A DNA stretch of 8,043 bases from Actinomycetota bacterium (GCA_013695115.1 JACDBD010000037.1:1-8043), one strand, 5' to 3'; counted from the first letter of the stretch, positions 1-7,725 are shown. Notes: generated by a model from the letters alone, not told the origin. Numbers and translations: made by a program.

Positions 1-1
1 G

Positions 2-256
2 GGCGATCTGGACGCGGCCGCCGGCACCGCCGCCGCGCTCGACGCCGCGGTCGCGGTCCTCACACCGGTGGAGGTCAAGGGGCTCGAGTTCGACCATGTC
101 GTCGTGGTCGAGCCCGCCGCCCTCGTGGCCCCGGATCCCGCCGGCCTGCGCCTCCTCTATGTCACCCTGACCCGGGCGACCCGGACGCTCACCGTCGTCC
201 ACGCCCGGCCGCTGCCCGAAGCGTTGGAGCCAGTACCCGCACAGGAGCGCCGATGA
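2..256 (+). CDS. C-terminal end of an SF1 (UvrD/HelD-like) helicase, partial
   Basis: Only the last 84 codons are present; the gene enters from the left edge in frame 2 with no break. The visible part carries VEVKGLEFDHVVVVEP (codons from base 68), which fits the SF1 helicase motif of the second RecA domain, and then LYVTLTRATRTLTVVH, which fits motif VI with its Arg finger (LTRA). The short tail after motif VI (PLPEALEPVPAQERR) is typical of actinobacterial HelD/HelR-like proteins, which clear stalled RNA polymerase, rather than of RecB or UvrD with long C-termini. That subfamily choice is an inference from about 84 residues. The TGA stop (254-256) overlaps the ATG of the next gene, so the two are likely cotranscribed and translationally coupled. 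A different UvrD/Rep-type DNA helicase is the main alternative. Confidence 0.85.
   Translation, partial: GDLDAAAGTAAALDAAVAVLTPVEVKGLEFDHVVVVEPAALVAPDPAGLRLLYVTLTRATRTLTVVHARPLPEALEPVPAQERR
243..247 (+). promoter_or_regulatory. Ribosome binding site for the M3 peptidase
   Basis: AGGAG lies 5 bases before the ATG at 253, inside the final codons of the helicase gene. It fixes the peptidase start and supports translational coupling through the ATGA overlap. Confidence 0.75.
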
Positions 257-2058
257 CAACCACCGAGACCGAGCTGACTGCGGCCGACGTCGCCTGGGAT
301 CTCGAGTCCCTGGTCGACGGCGAGGGCAAGGCCGGCGTCGACGCGCTCCTCGATGACGCGGAGCAGCGCGCCACCGGGATCGCCCGTCACCGCGGCAAGG
401 TGCACGAGCTCGACGCGCCGGGGCTGGCAACGCTGATGCGCGATCTCGGCGCGGTGGAGGAGCTGGTCGGCCGAGCGGCGTCCTACGCCGGCCTCCGCTT
501 CTCGGTCGACACCAGCGATCCGGCGCGGGGCGCGCTCCTCCAGCACGTCGAGGAGCGGGCGACCGCCATCCAGACGCAGCTGCTGTTCTTCCAACTCGAG
601 TGGGCGGAGCTACCCGACGAGCAGGTGGAGCGATTGCTGGCCGACGAACGCCTCGGGTTCTGCCGCCACTACCTCGCGTCCGCCCGTCGCTACCGCCCGC
701 ACCTGCTGTCGGAGCCCGAGGAGAAGATCGTCACCGAGAAGTCGGTGACCGGTCGCAACGCCTGGACCCGGTTGTTCAGCGAGCTCACGTCGGCGATCAC
801 CGTCGAGCTCGATGGTTCGCAGCTCAGTCTGGAGGAGGGCCTCTCCCGCCTCGCCTCCCCCGACCGCGACGAGCGCCGCCGCGCCGCCGAGGCGGTCACC
901 GACGGCTTGACGCCCGGCCTGCGGACGCGCGCCTTCACGTTCAATACCGTGCTCGCCGACAAGGCGATCGACGACCGTCTGCGCCACTACGCCGACTGGG
1001 TCGCCAGCCGCAACCTCGACAACGAAGCCAGCGACGAGTCGGTACGGGCGCTGGTCGAGGCGGTCGAGCGGCGTTACGACATTCCCCAACGCTGGTACCG
1101 ACTCAAGGCTCGGCTCCTCGGCCTCGACCGCGTCGCCGACTACGACCGAGCGGCATCGGTGGCGGAACAGGACGCCGAGATCGGGTGGAGCGAGGCCTAC
1201 GAGCTCGTGCTCGACGCCTACGCGTCGTTCTCACCCGAGCTCGCCGCCATCGCCCGCCGGTTCTTCGACGAGCGCTGGATCGACGCACCGGTCCGGCCGG
1301 GCAAGCGCCCGGGCGCGTTCTGCGCCTACACCGTCCCTTCGCACCACCCGTACCTGCTGCTCAACTGGACCGCCCGCCGCCGCGACGTCCTGACGCTCGC
1401 GCACGAGCTCGGTCACGGCCTGCACGCGTACCTGGCGCGTGACCAGGGCATCTTCCACCAGTCGACGCCGCTCACCCTGGCCGAGACCGCGTCGGTGTTC
1501 GGCGAGACGGTCACGTTCGGCCGCCTGCTGGCGGAGACGACCGATCCCGCCGACCGGCTCGCGCTGGTGGCGGAGAGCCTCGAGGGCCAGATCGCGACCG
1601 TGTTCCGCCAGACGGCCATGAACCGGTTCGAGGACCGGGTCCACACCGAGCGCCGGGGGGAAGGGGAGTTGAGCGTCGACCGGTTCGGCGACCTGTGGGT
1701 GGAGACGCAGCGCGCCATGCTCGGCGACTCGGTCGAGCTGACCGACGGCTACCGCACCTGGTGGTCGTACATCCCGCACTTCATCGGTACTCCCGGCTAC
1801 GTGTACGCGTACGCCTACGGCCAGCTGCTCGCGCTGTCGGTGTACCGCGAGTACGAGGCGCGTGGCGCTGACTTCGTCCCTCGCTACCTCGACTTGCTGT
1901 CACGGGGAGGCTCGGCATCCCCCGAGGAGCTGGGTCGGGTGGTGGGCGTCGACCTCTCCGATCCCGGGTTCTGGGACGGGGGCCTCGACATCATCGAGCA
2001 GCAGCTCCACGCGGCCGAGCAGGCGGCCGTCGCCGCCGGACGGGTCCCGCCGGGCTGA
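253..2058 (+). CDS. pepF: M3 family oligoendopeptidase (PepF-type)
   Basis: A 601-residue zinc metallopeptidase that should cut short peptides in the cytoplasm; no signal peptide or membrane segment is visible. The gluzincin motif HELGH is at residues 384-388 (His384 and His388 as zinc ligands, Glu385 as catalytic base). The third ligand is likely Glu411 in LAETAS, 27 residues after the first His, close to the spacing in known PepF enzymes. The C-terminal part holds the conserved GTPGYVYAYAYGQLLAL stretch of the family, and the length matches PepF/M3 proteins of about 590-605 residues. The ATG at 253 is supported by AGGAG at 243-247 with a 5-base spacer and by its overlap with the upstream stop (ATGA). 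The N-terminal half is acidic and helical. Substrates cannot be read from sequence. Confidence 0.95.
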   Translation: MTTTETELTAADVAWDLESLVDGEGKAGVDALLDDAEQRATGIARHRGKVHELDAPGLATLMRDLGAVEELVGRAASYAGLRFSVDTSDPARGALLQHVEERATAIQTQLLFFQLEWAELPDEQVERLLADERLGFCRHYLASARRYRPHLLSEPEEKIVTEKSVTGRNAWTRLFSELTSAITVELDGSQLSLEEGLSRLASPDRDERRRAAEAVTDGLTPGLRTRAFTFNTVLADKAIDDRLRHYADWVASRNLDNEASDESVRALVEAVERRYDIPQRWYRLKARLLGLDRVADYDRAASVAEQDAEIGWSEAYELVLDAYASFSPELAAIARRFFDERWIDAPVRPGKRPGAFCAYTVPSHHPYLLLNWTARRRDVLTLAHELGHGLHAYLARDQGIFHQSTPLTLAETASVFGETVTFGRLLAETTDPADRLALVAESLEGQIATVFRQTAMNRFEDRVHTERRGEGELSVDRFGDLWVETQRAMLGDSVELTDGYRTWWSYIPHFIGTPGYVYAYAYGQLLALSVYREYEARGADFVPRYLDLLSRGGSASPEELGRVVGVDLSDPGFWDGGLDIIEQQLHAAEQAAVAAGRVPPG

Positions 2059-3744
2059 TCAGGGGTCCCATCGCGCCAGCTCGCGCTCGAGCTGGGCCAG
2101 GCCCATGTTCCCGAGGTCGAGGGCGTGGCGGTGGAACTCCTTCAGGTCGAAGCGGTGGCCGAGCCGCCGGCGGGCCGCATCGCGCGCGCCCAGCCAGACC
2201 CGCTCGCCGACCTTGTAGCTGATCGCCTGACCGGGCCAACCCAGGTAGCGGTCGACCTCGCTGGCCATGAAGTCGGCCGGCATCTTGGAGTGTTGGATCG
2301 CGAACGGGAGCGCCAGCTCGGGCGTCCACGTCTCGCCGGCGTGGTGCTCGTCGTCGGCGGGAACGGGCAGCTCGAGGTGCAGCCCGATGTCCACGACCAC
2401 CCGCATCGCCCGCATGGCCTGTGCCGCCAGCATGCCCATCTCGTCGCCGGGTTCGTCGAGGTACCCGAGCTCGCCCATGAGCCGCTCGGCGTAGAGCGCC
2501 CAGCCTTCGCCGTGGCCCGAGCTCCACGCCAGGCTGCGCTGGAAGCGGGTGAGCTCGTCGGCGAGGTAGAGGACCTGGCCGACCTGGAGGTGATGCCCGG
2601 GGACGCCCTCGTGGTAGCAGATCGACACCTCCTTCCACAGCGGGAAGCGCGTCTTGCCCAGCGTCGGGTACCAGGTGCGCCCGGGTCGGCTGAAGTCCTC
2701 GGAGGGCGGCGTGTAGTACATGGCGGCGGCGCCCCCCGGCGGCGCGATCATGGCCTCGACCCGCTGCACCGGCTCGGGGATGTCGAAGTGGACGTCGTCG
2801 AGCTCGGCCACGGTGCGGTCCATCAGGTCCTGGAGCCACTGCCGCAGCGCGTCCGCGCCCTCGATCGCCCGGGCCGGCGCCGCGTCCAGGTGCTCGATGA
2901 CGACGTCGACGCCTTCACCGGGGAGGATGCGCTCGGCGACCTCGCCCATGGCGTGCTCGATACGGTGGAGCTCGTCCCATCCCCACCGGTAGGTCTCGTC
3001 GAGGTCGAGAGTCATGCCGGTGAACGCGCGGGCCCGCCGCGAGTACCGCTCGGCGCCGACCGGATCGCGTTCGGCCGCCCGGGGTGAGTACTCGTCGGAG
3101 AGGAAGCGGGCGAAGGCGGCGTAGGCCTCGGTGGCGCGCTGCGCCCGCTCCTCGAGCGTGCGCCGCAGTGTGCCGCCGCGGCCGGCGGGGCCGGCGTACT
3201 GCTCGGCCAGGCGCGGGAAGAAGGGCGGGTCGTCACCGCCGAGCCCGCCCCACGTCTCGGCCTGGCGCGTGCAGGTGACGACCTGGCGGCGGGCCGCGGC
3301 CAGACCGCGCCGTGCGCCCTCCGAGAGCGTGTCCTGGTAACTCGACAGGGCCGAGGGCACGAGCGCCATGCGGGCCGCGATCGCGTCCCAGTCCGACTCG
3401 GTCTCGGTTGGCATGAGGTCGAAGACCTGCCGGACGGCCTGGAGGGGGCTGGCGATGTTGTTGAGCTCGCACAGGTGCTCGCCGGCGTCGTGGAGCTCGA
3501 CCCCGAGCGAGAGCTCCTCGACCATCACCTCGGCCGCCACCCGGTCCCGGTCATCGTCACGGGGAGCGTGCTCGAGTTGGGTGAGCGTGGCCCGGGCATG
3601 ATCGGCGCGCTCGTCCGCGGCGTCGGGGCCGTAGTCCGTCATCTCGGAGTCGTGGCCGGTGATGCCGGCGAACGTGGCGCTGATCGGGTCGAGGGCGGCG
3701 AACCGCTCGACGTACTCGTCCGCGATCTCGTCCACGCTCGGCAT
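2059..3744 (-). CDS. DUF885 family protein, putative zinc metallohydrolase
   Basis: A 561-residue protein recognisable as DUF885 (PF05960) by three conserved blocks: CYHEGVPGHHLQ (HEGVPGHH at residues 378-385), GEGWALYAE (412-420) and GWPGQAISYKVGE (502-514). The HExxxGHH motif probably binds zinc, with a Glu of the GEGWALYAE block as a further ligand. Members are generally thought to be peptidases or related hydrolases, but the substrate is unknown. No signal peptide is visible, and the N-terminus (DEIADEYVERFAALDPISATFAGI) is the usual family start. The ATG at 3744 is preceded on its strand by GGGAGAG, 3 bases from the start codon. The stop abuts the stop of the convergent M3 peptidase. A hydrolase remnant ends 42 bases upstream on the same strand, so this was probably the second gene of an operon whose front has been lost. 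Confidence 0.93.
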   Translation of the reverse strand: MPSVDEIADEYVERFAALDPISATFAGITGHDSEMTDYGPDAADERADHARATLTQLEHAPRDDDRDRVAAEVMVEELSLGVELHDAGEHLCELNNIASPLQAVRQVFDLMPTETESDWDAIAARMALVPSALSSYQDTLSEGARRGLAAARRQVVTCTRQAETWGGLGGDDPPFFPRLAEQYAGPAGRGGTLRRTLEERAQRATEAYAAFARFLSDEYSPRAAERDPVGAERYSRRARAFTGMTLDLDETYRWGWDELHRIEHAMGEVAERILPGEGVDVVIEHLDAAPARAIEGADALRQWLQDLMDRTVAELDDVHFDIPEPVQRVEAMIAPPGGAAAMYYTPPSEDFSRPGRTWYPTLGKTRFPLWKEVSICYHEGVPGHHLQVGQVLYLADELTRFQRSLAWSSGHGEGWALYAERLMGELGYLDEPGDEMGMLAAQAMRAMRVVVDIGLHLELPVPADDEHHAGETWTPELALPFAIQHSKMPADFMASEVDRYLGWPGQAISYKVGERVWLGARDAARRRLGHRFDLKEFHRHALDLGNMGLAQLERELARWDP

Positions 3745-3786
3745 GACTCTCCCTTCGAGAGGAAGGTGAGTCTCGCGCGGGTTCGC
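3745..3786 (-). promoter_or_regulatory. DUF885 leader with Shine-Dalgarno in a small hairpin
   Basis: The 42-base gap between the hydrolase remnant and the DUF885 start holds the Shine-Dalgarno GGGAGAG (complement of 3747-3753). The flanking segments CTCTC (3747-3751) and GAGAG (3757-3761) are complementary across a 5-base loop and would pair over the Shine-Dalgarno. A 5-bp stem is weak, so any effect on translation is speculative. No clear -10/-35 pair is seen here. Confidence 0.35.
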
Positions 3787-4011
3787 CTACACGGATTCGA
3801 ACGAGGGCGGCCCGAGGTCGTCGAGACAGGGGTGCTCGGGAGCCGGGCTCGGATCAGTGAGGAACTCCTGGCGGAGCAGCCGCGGACATTCCTGGGCGGT
3901 GGCGTCGTGGCCGATTCCCGGGAGCTCGAAGAAGGAGGCGTTGGGCAGGGTCTTGGCCGCGAGGCGCCCGTCGTCCGGCGGGGTCGTCGGGTCGTACTTG
4001 CCCACGAGATC
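3787..4011 (-). pseudogene. C-terminal remnant of a TAP-like alpha/beta hydrolase
   Basis: About 75 codons remain, reading GKYDPTTPPDDGRLAA, then LPNASFFELPGIGHDA, then a CP-containing helix, and ending in FLTDPSPAPEHPC and a TAG at 3787-3789. This matches the end of TAP-like/proline-iminopeptidase-like hydrolases (alpha/beta fold): the Asp of GKYDP and the His of GIGHDA are the expected second and third members of the catalytic triad. The nucleophile-Ser domain, roughly 300-400 residues, is missing. Upstream of the LVGKYDP block the family pattern is lost (residues PGGD, then a stop at 4030-4032), just where the TnpB element begins. No N-terminal half appears on the far side of the element, so the gene was beheaded, not merely split. 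A GTG at 4003-4005 is an in-frame start, but the product could not be catalytic. Confidence 0.75.
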
Positions 4012-4017
4012 GCCGCC

Positions 4018-4044
4018 GGGTGTCTTGGATTACTTGTCACACCC
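4018..4044 (+). repeat. Inverted repeat at the left end of the TnpB element
   Basis: GGGTGT at 4018-4023 is perfectly complementary to ACACCC at 4039-4044, with a 15-base loop that includes TTAC (4030-4033). It sits exactly at the break in the hydrolase gene, where a left-end hairpin of an IS200/IS605-type element would be expected. The stem is only 6 bp, so chance is possible. Confidence 0.4.
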
Positions 4045-4052
4045 CATAGTTA
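4025..4052 (+). promoter_or_regulatory. Possible tnpB promoter
   Basis: In an AT-rich run, TTGGAT (4025-4030) and TAGTTA (4047-4052) are 16 bases apart, a poor match to a -35/-10 pair. Transcription would start close to the tnpB ATG at 4063. No Shine-Dalgarno precedes that ATG. Confidence 0.25.
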
Positions 4053-4062
4053 TCGTCTCCGT

Positions 4063-5424
4063 ATGCGCTCGGTGCATCGGACAGCACGTGTGGGTCTCCG
4101 CTTGACGCGGGGCCAGTCGCGACGCTGCTTCGGGTTGTTGCGGTCGGCTGGGGACGTGTGGGCGGCGCTCGTCGACGTGAACAGGCACAGGTTCGCGCGC
4201 AGAGCGCAGCCGATCGGGACATGCCAGGCGTGGTGCCGCGAGGTCGCCGGTGTCGCGTGTGGAGAACTCTCGGTGACCGCAATCCGGTCCGTGGTGCGCA
4301 GGTACTCGGCTGCGTTCTTGGAGACGGGGCGGCGGCGCCGCAAGGGTGAGCGAGCGCGGTATCCGCGGCGCAAGCGGGCGTTGTTCCCGGTCCGCTGGTA
4401 TCAGGGCACGTTCGTGCTGGAGCACCGACGGGTGCGCTTGTCGGTCGCCAAGAGCGCCCCCGCGTTGTGGCTCCGTCTCGCCCGGGACATCCCGTACCCG
4501 CCCGCGCAGGTCCGCTCGGTCACCCTGGTATGCGAGGCCGGGCGGCTCTTCCCGGATGTCACCGCGGCAGTCCCGGTCGCGGACCATGATCTCGATCCCG
4601 CTCGGGTCGCCGGGGTCGATGTAGGGATCATCCATCCCTTCGCCGCTGCCAGCGAGCAGGAGGCACTCGTGGTTTCGGGGCGGGTGATCCGCGCTGAAGA
4701 ACGCGTTCATCTCGCCGACACCAAAGCCCGAACTCGCCGGATGGCGACCAAGACGCCGCGCCGGGGCCAGCGTGGCTCGAGGCGGTGGCGCAAGCTCCGA
4801 GCCGCCCAGCGCCGCGCCGAGACCAAGCATCGCCGGCGAGTACGCCTCGCTCACCACCAAGCCGCCAAGACTGTCGTCACTTGGGCTATCGAGCACCGCG
4901 TCGGGACCCTCGCGATCGGTGACCTCGCCGGCATCGCCACCGACGACGCCGGGCGTCACCAGAACCTCCGGCTGCGCCAATGGCGCCGAACCCATCTCGT
5001 CGGCGCACTGCGTGACAAGGCCGAGGCCGCCGGCGTCCAGGTCGTCATGGTCGACGAACGCGCCACCTCATCGACCTGCCCCCAATGCGGCTCGCGCACA
5101 GCGAAGCCCCGGGGACGGAACTTCGCGTGCCCATCGTGTGGGCACCAAGAGCACCGCGACGTCGTCGGTGCTCGCAACATCGCCGCACGCAGCGGCGGAA
5201 CCACGCGCACCCCCGTGCGCGTCACGCACCGTCGAGCAGGCCAACCACCTGCCCGGCGTGACCGGCGGCGACACCTCTGGGATCTCCGCCGGTCCAGCCC
5301 GGCACCGGGCCGCTCCGCCACAGCGGGGAGTCGCTCGCCGGCGAACCCTACCGAAGCACCCGCTCCGGCGACGGTTCACGACCATCCCGATGGTCACCCG
5401 GCGAGGATCACGCAAGCAGCCTGA
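4063..5424 (+). CDS. tnpB: TnpB RNA-guided endonuclease, RuvC-II-rearranged type
   Basis: A 453-residue TnpB. The N-terminal half is the Arg-rich wedge/REC region ([20 protein letters not shown] at about 21-40). The RuvC nuclease follows: D186 in [13 protein letters not shown] (RuvC-I), the RuvC-II strand TLAIGDLAG (282-290) and D366 in [13 protein letters not shown] (RuvC-III). A zinc ribbon CPQC...CPSC (C339, C342, C356, C359) lies between RuvC-II and III. The usual RuvC-II Glu is Gly286, while Glu332 in [10 protein letters not shown], 46 residues on, fits the relocated catalytic Glu. An Arg/Lys-rich helical insert (about 222-262) resembles the family's RNA/DNA-binding helix. The ATG at 4063 is chosen because the family starts about here; upstream codons are antisense to the hydrolase remnant. 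Residues after about 376 are Arg/Pro-rich and overlap the predicted RNA scaffold. TnpB uses an omegaRNA to cut donor sites and favours element retention; activity is not shown here. Confidence 0.92.
   Translation: MRSVHRTARVGLRLTRGQSRRCFGLLRSAGDVWAALVDVNRHRFARRAQPIGTCQAWCREVAGVACGELSVTAIRSVVRRYSAAFLETGRRRRKGERARYPRRKRALFPVRWYQGTFVLEHRRVRLSVAKSAPALWLRLARDIPYPPAQVRSVTLVCEAGRLFPDVTAAVPVADHDLDPARVAGVDVGIIHPFAAASEQEALVVSGRVIRAEERVHLADTKARTRRMATKTPRRGQRGSRRWRKLRAAQRRAETKHRRRVRLAHHQAAKTVVTWAIEHRVGTLAIGDLAGIATDDAGRHQNLRLRQWRRTHLVGALRDKAEAAGVQVVMVDERATSSTCPQCGSRTAKPRGRNFACPSCGHQEHRDVVGARNIAARSGGTTRTPVRVTHRRAGQPPARRDRRRHLWDLRRSSPAPGRSATAGSRSPANPTEAPAPATVHDHPDGHPARITQAA
5203..5400 (+). ncRNA. Candidate omegaRNA (reRNA) scaffold overlapping the 3' end of tnpB
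   Basis: A run of inverted repeats fills the 3' end of tnpB: an 8-bp stem with a CCCC loop (5203-5222), a 5-bp stem (5236-5252), a 9-bp perfect stem GACCGGCGG/CCGCCGGTC (5260-5294), GCCCG/CGGGC with a GCAC loop (5297-5310), CCGCT/AGCGG (5310-5326), the palindrome TCGCCGGCGA (5335-5344) and a 6-bp stem GACCAT/ATGGTC (5380-5395). In characterised TnpB systems the guide RNA scaffold covers the end of tnpB and the right end of the element, and the guide is the flanking DNA just beyond. Position and density fit that model. Exact 5' and 3' ends cannot be set, and high GC content produces some hairpins by chance. Confidence 0.55.
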
Positions 5425-5453
5425 CTACTTCAGAGACTTGCGCGACGGTGCAC

Positions 5454-5465
5454 TACCTTCGAGGC

Positions 5466-5466
<1 letters not shown>
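5454..5466 (+). promoter_or_regulatory. Possible leaderless -10 element of fumC
   Basis: TACCTT (5454-5459) fits the actinobacterial TAnnnT -10 pattern and ends 6 bases before the ATG at 5466, so transcription would begin at or next to the start codon. No usable Shine-Dalgarno is present; the only GAGG (5461-5464) is one base from the ATG. No convincing -35 is visible. Confidence 0.4.
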
Positions 5467-6872
<1,406 letters not shown>

Positions 6873-6878
6873 ACCAGC

Positions 6879-6957
6879 CGCCGCGCGGCGACCGGAGGTC
6901 GCTCGCCAGCGAGCGAGCGCCCGCGGCGCAGGTATCCTGCGCCGCAGCGAGCGAGCG
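6879..6957 (+). repeat. Stacked inverted and direct repeats between fumC and the OB-fold gene
   Basis: The 92-base spacer is almost wholly structured: the palindrome CGCCGCGCGGCG (6879-6890), the stem TCGCTCGC/GCGAGCGA with a 2-base loop (6899-6916) and a perfect 10-bp stem GCGGCGCAGG/CCTGCGCCGC with loop TAT (6923-6945). The last is flanked by a 12-base direct repeat AGCGAGCGAGCG (6908-6919 and 6946-6957). No T-tract follows, so a classical intrinsic terminator is not supported. It could be a REP-like unit, an mRNA-stabilising hairpin after fumC, or a U-less terminator. Confidence 0.7.
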
Positions 6958-6964
6958 AGGATAG

Positions 6965-7318
6965 ATGGCGCTGAAGAAGGTGGTCGAACGCCTGACCAAG
7001 CCGGTCGGGGAGCTCGACCGTCAGAAGCTGGAAGCGTTCTGCACCGAGCTGGGCGTGACCGCGATCACCGACGTCACTCCCCGTACGCAGGTGCGGGTCG
7101 CCGGCGAGGTGCGCTCGGTGCTGATCGTTCCTCGGGCCGGCGCCCCCGCGCTCGAGGTGACCGTGAGCGACGGGCGTGGCGCGGTCACCGCCGTGTTCCT
7201 GGGCAGGCGCAAGATCGCGGGGATGTCGCCGGGGCGGAAGGTCGTGCTCGACGGCGTCACCCGCGCCGACGGCGCTCGCCTCCTCGTCTACAACCCGCGC
7301 TACCAGCTCCTCGCCTAG
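6965..7318 (+). CDS. Small OB-fold nucleic-acid-binding protein
   Basis: A 117-residue cytoplasmic protein. After a helical N-terminus (KKVVERLTKPVGELDRQKLEAFC) comes a five-strand OB-fold pattern: QVRVAGEVRSVLIVP (about 45-59), LEVTVSDGRGAVTAVFLGRRKIAGMSPGRKVVLDG and the end LLVYNPRYQLLA. This matches the actinobacterial single-OB proteins of the PF01336-like class, such as the M. tuberculosis Rv2694c type, whose function is not established; nucleic-acid binding is inferred from the fold. GAGG (6957-6960) lies 4 bases before the ATG at 6965. It may be cotranscribed with fumC across the repeat-filled spacer, or separated from it by that structure. Its TAG stop shares the CTAG palindrome with the convergent gene. 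Confidence 0.82.
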   Translation: MALKKVVERLTKPVGELDRQKLEAFCTELGVTAITDVTPRTQVRVAGEVRSVLIVPRAGAPALEVTVSDGRGAVTAVFLGRRKIAGMSPGRKVVLDGVTRADGARLLVYNPRYQLLA

Positions 7319-7725
7319 CCCGGGACCCGGAAGACGGCTGCGCCCGTCCCGGCGGGGTCCTCCGTGGTCGTGATCAACGCCTTGCTGTCGGCCGTGTAGG
7401 CGATCGCCTCACCCTGCGGCGTCGCCGGGAGCGGGACGACGGTCGGCTCGGTCGCCAGGGCGGCGCCGAGGTCGCCCTTGCGGACGCGCCAAACGAAGGC
7501 CTCGGCGTAGTTGCGCAGCACCAGCCGCTTGCCATCGGACGAGAGGTCGCCGGCGGTCACGAGCCCGACCCGGGCGTCGACCGCCGCCACCGGCTCGAGC
7601 ACGTTCACCGCATCGGCCCGGAGCTTCTCGGGGGCTGCGTACAAACCTGCGGTTGCGCCCTTCGTCACCACGTACAGCCGGCCGGTCTTCGGGTGCACGA
7701 GCAGCGCCTCGGCGTCGTGGGGACG
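7315..7725 (-). pseudogene. C-terminal half of a propeller-like exported protein, 5'-truncated
   Basis: About 137 codons resemble the second half of a family of actinobacterial exported beta-propeller-type proteins. The recognisable blocks are HDAEALLVHPKTGRLYVVTK, GLYAAPEKL, a TAGDLSSDGKRLVLRNYAEAFVW segment, PQGEAIAYTADSKALITTTE and the end GAAVFRVPG. From memory such proteins run near 300 residues and begin with a signal peptide and a first propeller half; neither is found here. Similarity stops just upstream of HDAEALL (near 7725). The open frame then continues to a TTG at 7896 as low-complexity Pro/Arg-rich sequence that overlaps repeats, which I judge noncoding. The in-frame GTG at 7818 is the only other start candidate. 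The stop (complement of 7315-7317) overlaps the stop of the OB-fold gene. It could instead be an unusually short intact gene, but that is less likely. Confidence 0.6.

Larger units (their letters stand above)
4012..5400 (+). mobile_element. TnpB-only insertion element (IS1341/IS605- or IS607-like)
   Basis: The segment carries a complete tnpB but no tnpA: neither a Y1 HUH transposase nor a serine recombinase. The left end is placed between about 4009, where hydrolase coding similarity stops, and the tnpB start. It contains an inverted repeat GGGTGT (4018-4023)/ACACCC (4039-4044) and an AT-rich run (4024-4055) unlike the neighbours. The right end is less certain; the last compact hairpin is at 5380-5395, and fumC starts at 5466. 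Ends of these families have subterminal hairpins rather than terminal inverted repeats and make no target duplication, which is consistent with what is seen. Without tnpA it would need transposition in trans, or it is a fixed relic. Confidence 0.7.

Noticed and set aside
1231..1779. A 182-codon minus-strand frame inside the M3 peptidase
   Set aside because: It lies opposite the HELGH-containing catalytic region and has no family resemblance or ribosome binding site.
2125..3087. A 320-codon open frame opposite DUF885
   Set aside because: It is the antisense shadow of a gene with intact DUF885 motifs, with no recognisable motif of its own.
3475..4062. In-frame open extension of tnpB far upstream
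   Set aside because: It runs antisense through DUF885 and the hydrolase remnant, as often happens in high-GC DNA. TnpB similarity begins near the ATG at 4063.
4918..4923. TnpB as a nuclease-dead, TldR-like repurposed regulator because the RuvC-II Glu is absent
   Set aside because: D186 and D366 are kept and E332 sits where the alternative Glu is known in rearranged TnpBs, so loss of activity is not indicated.
6923..6945. Classical intrinsic terminator after fumC
   Set aside because: The hairpin is strong but is followed by AGCGAGCGAGCGAGG, with no T-tract.
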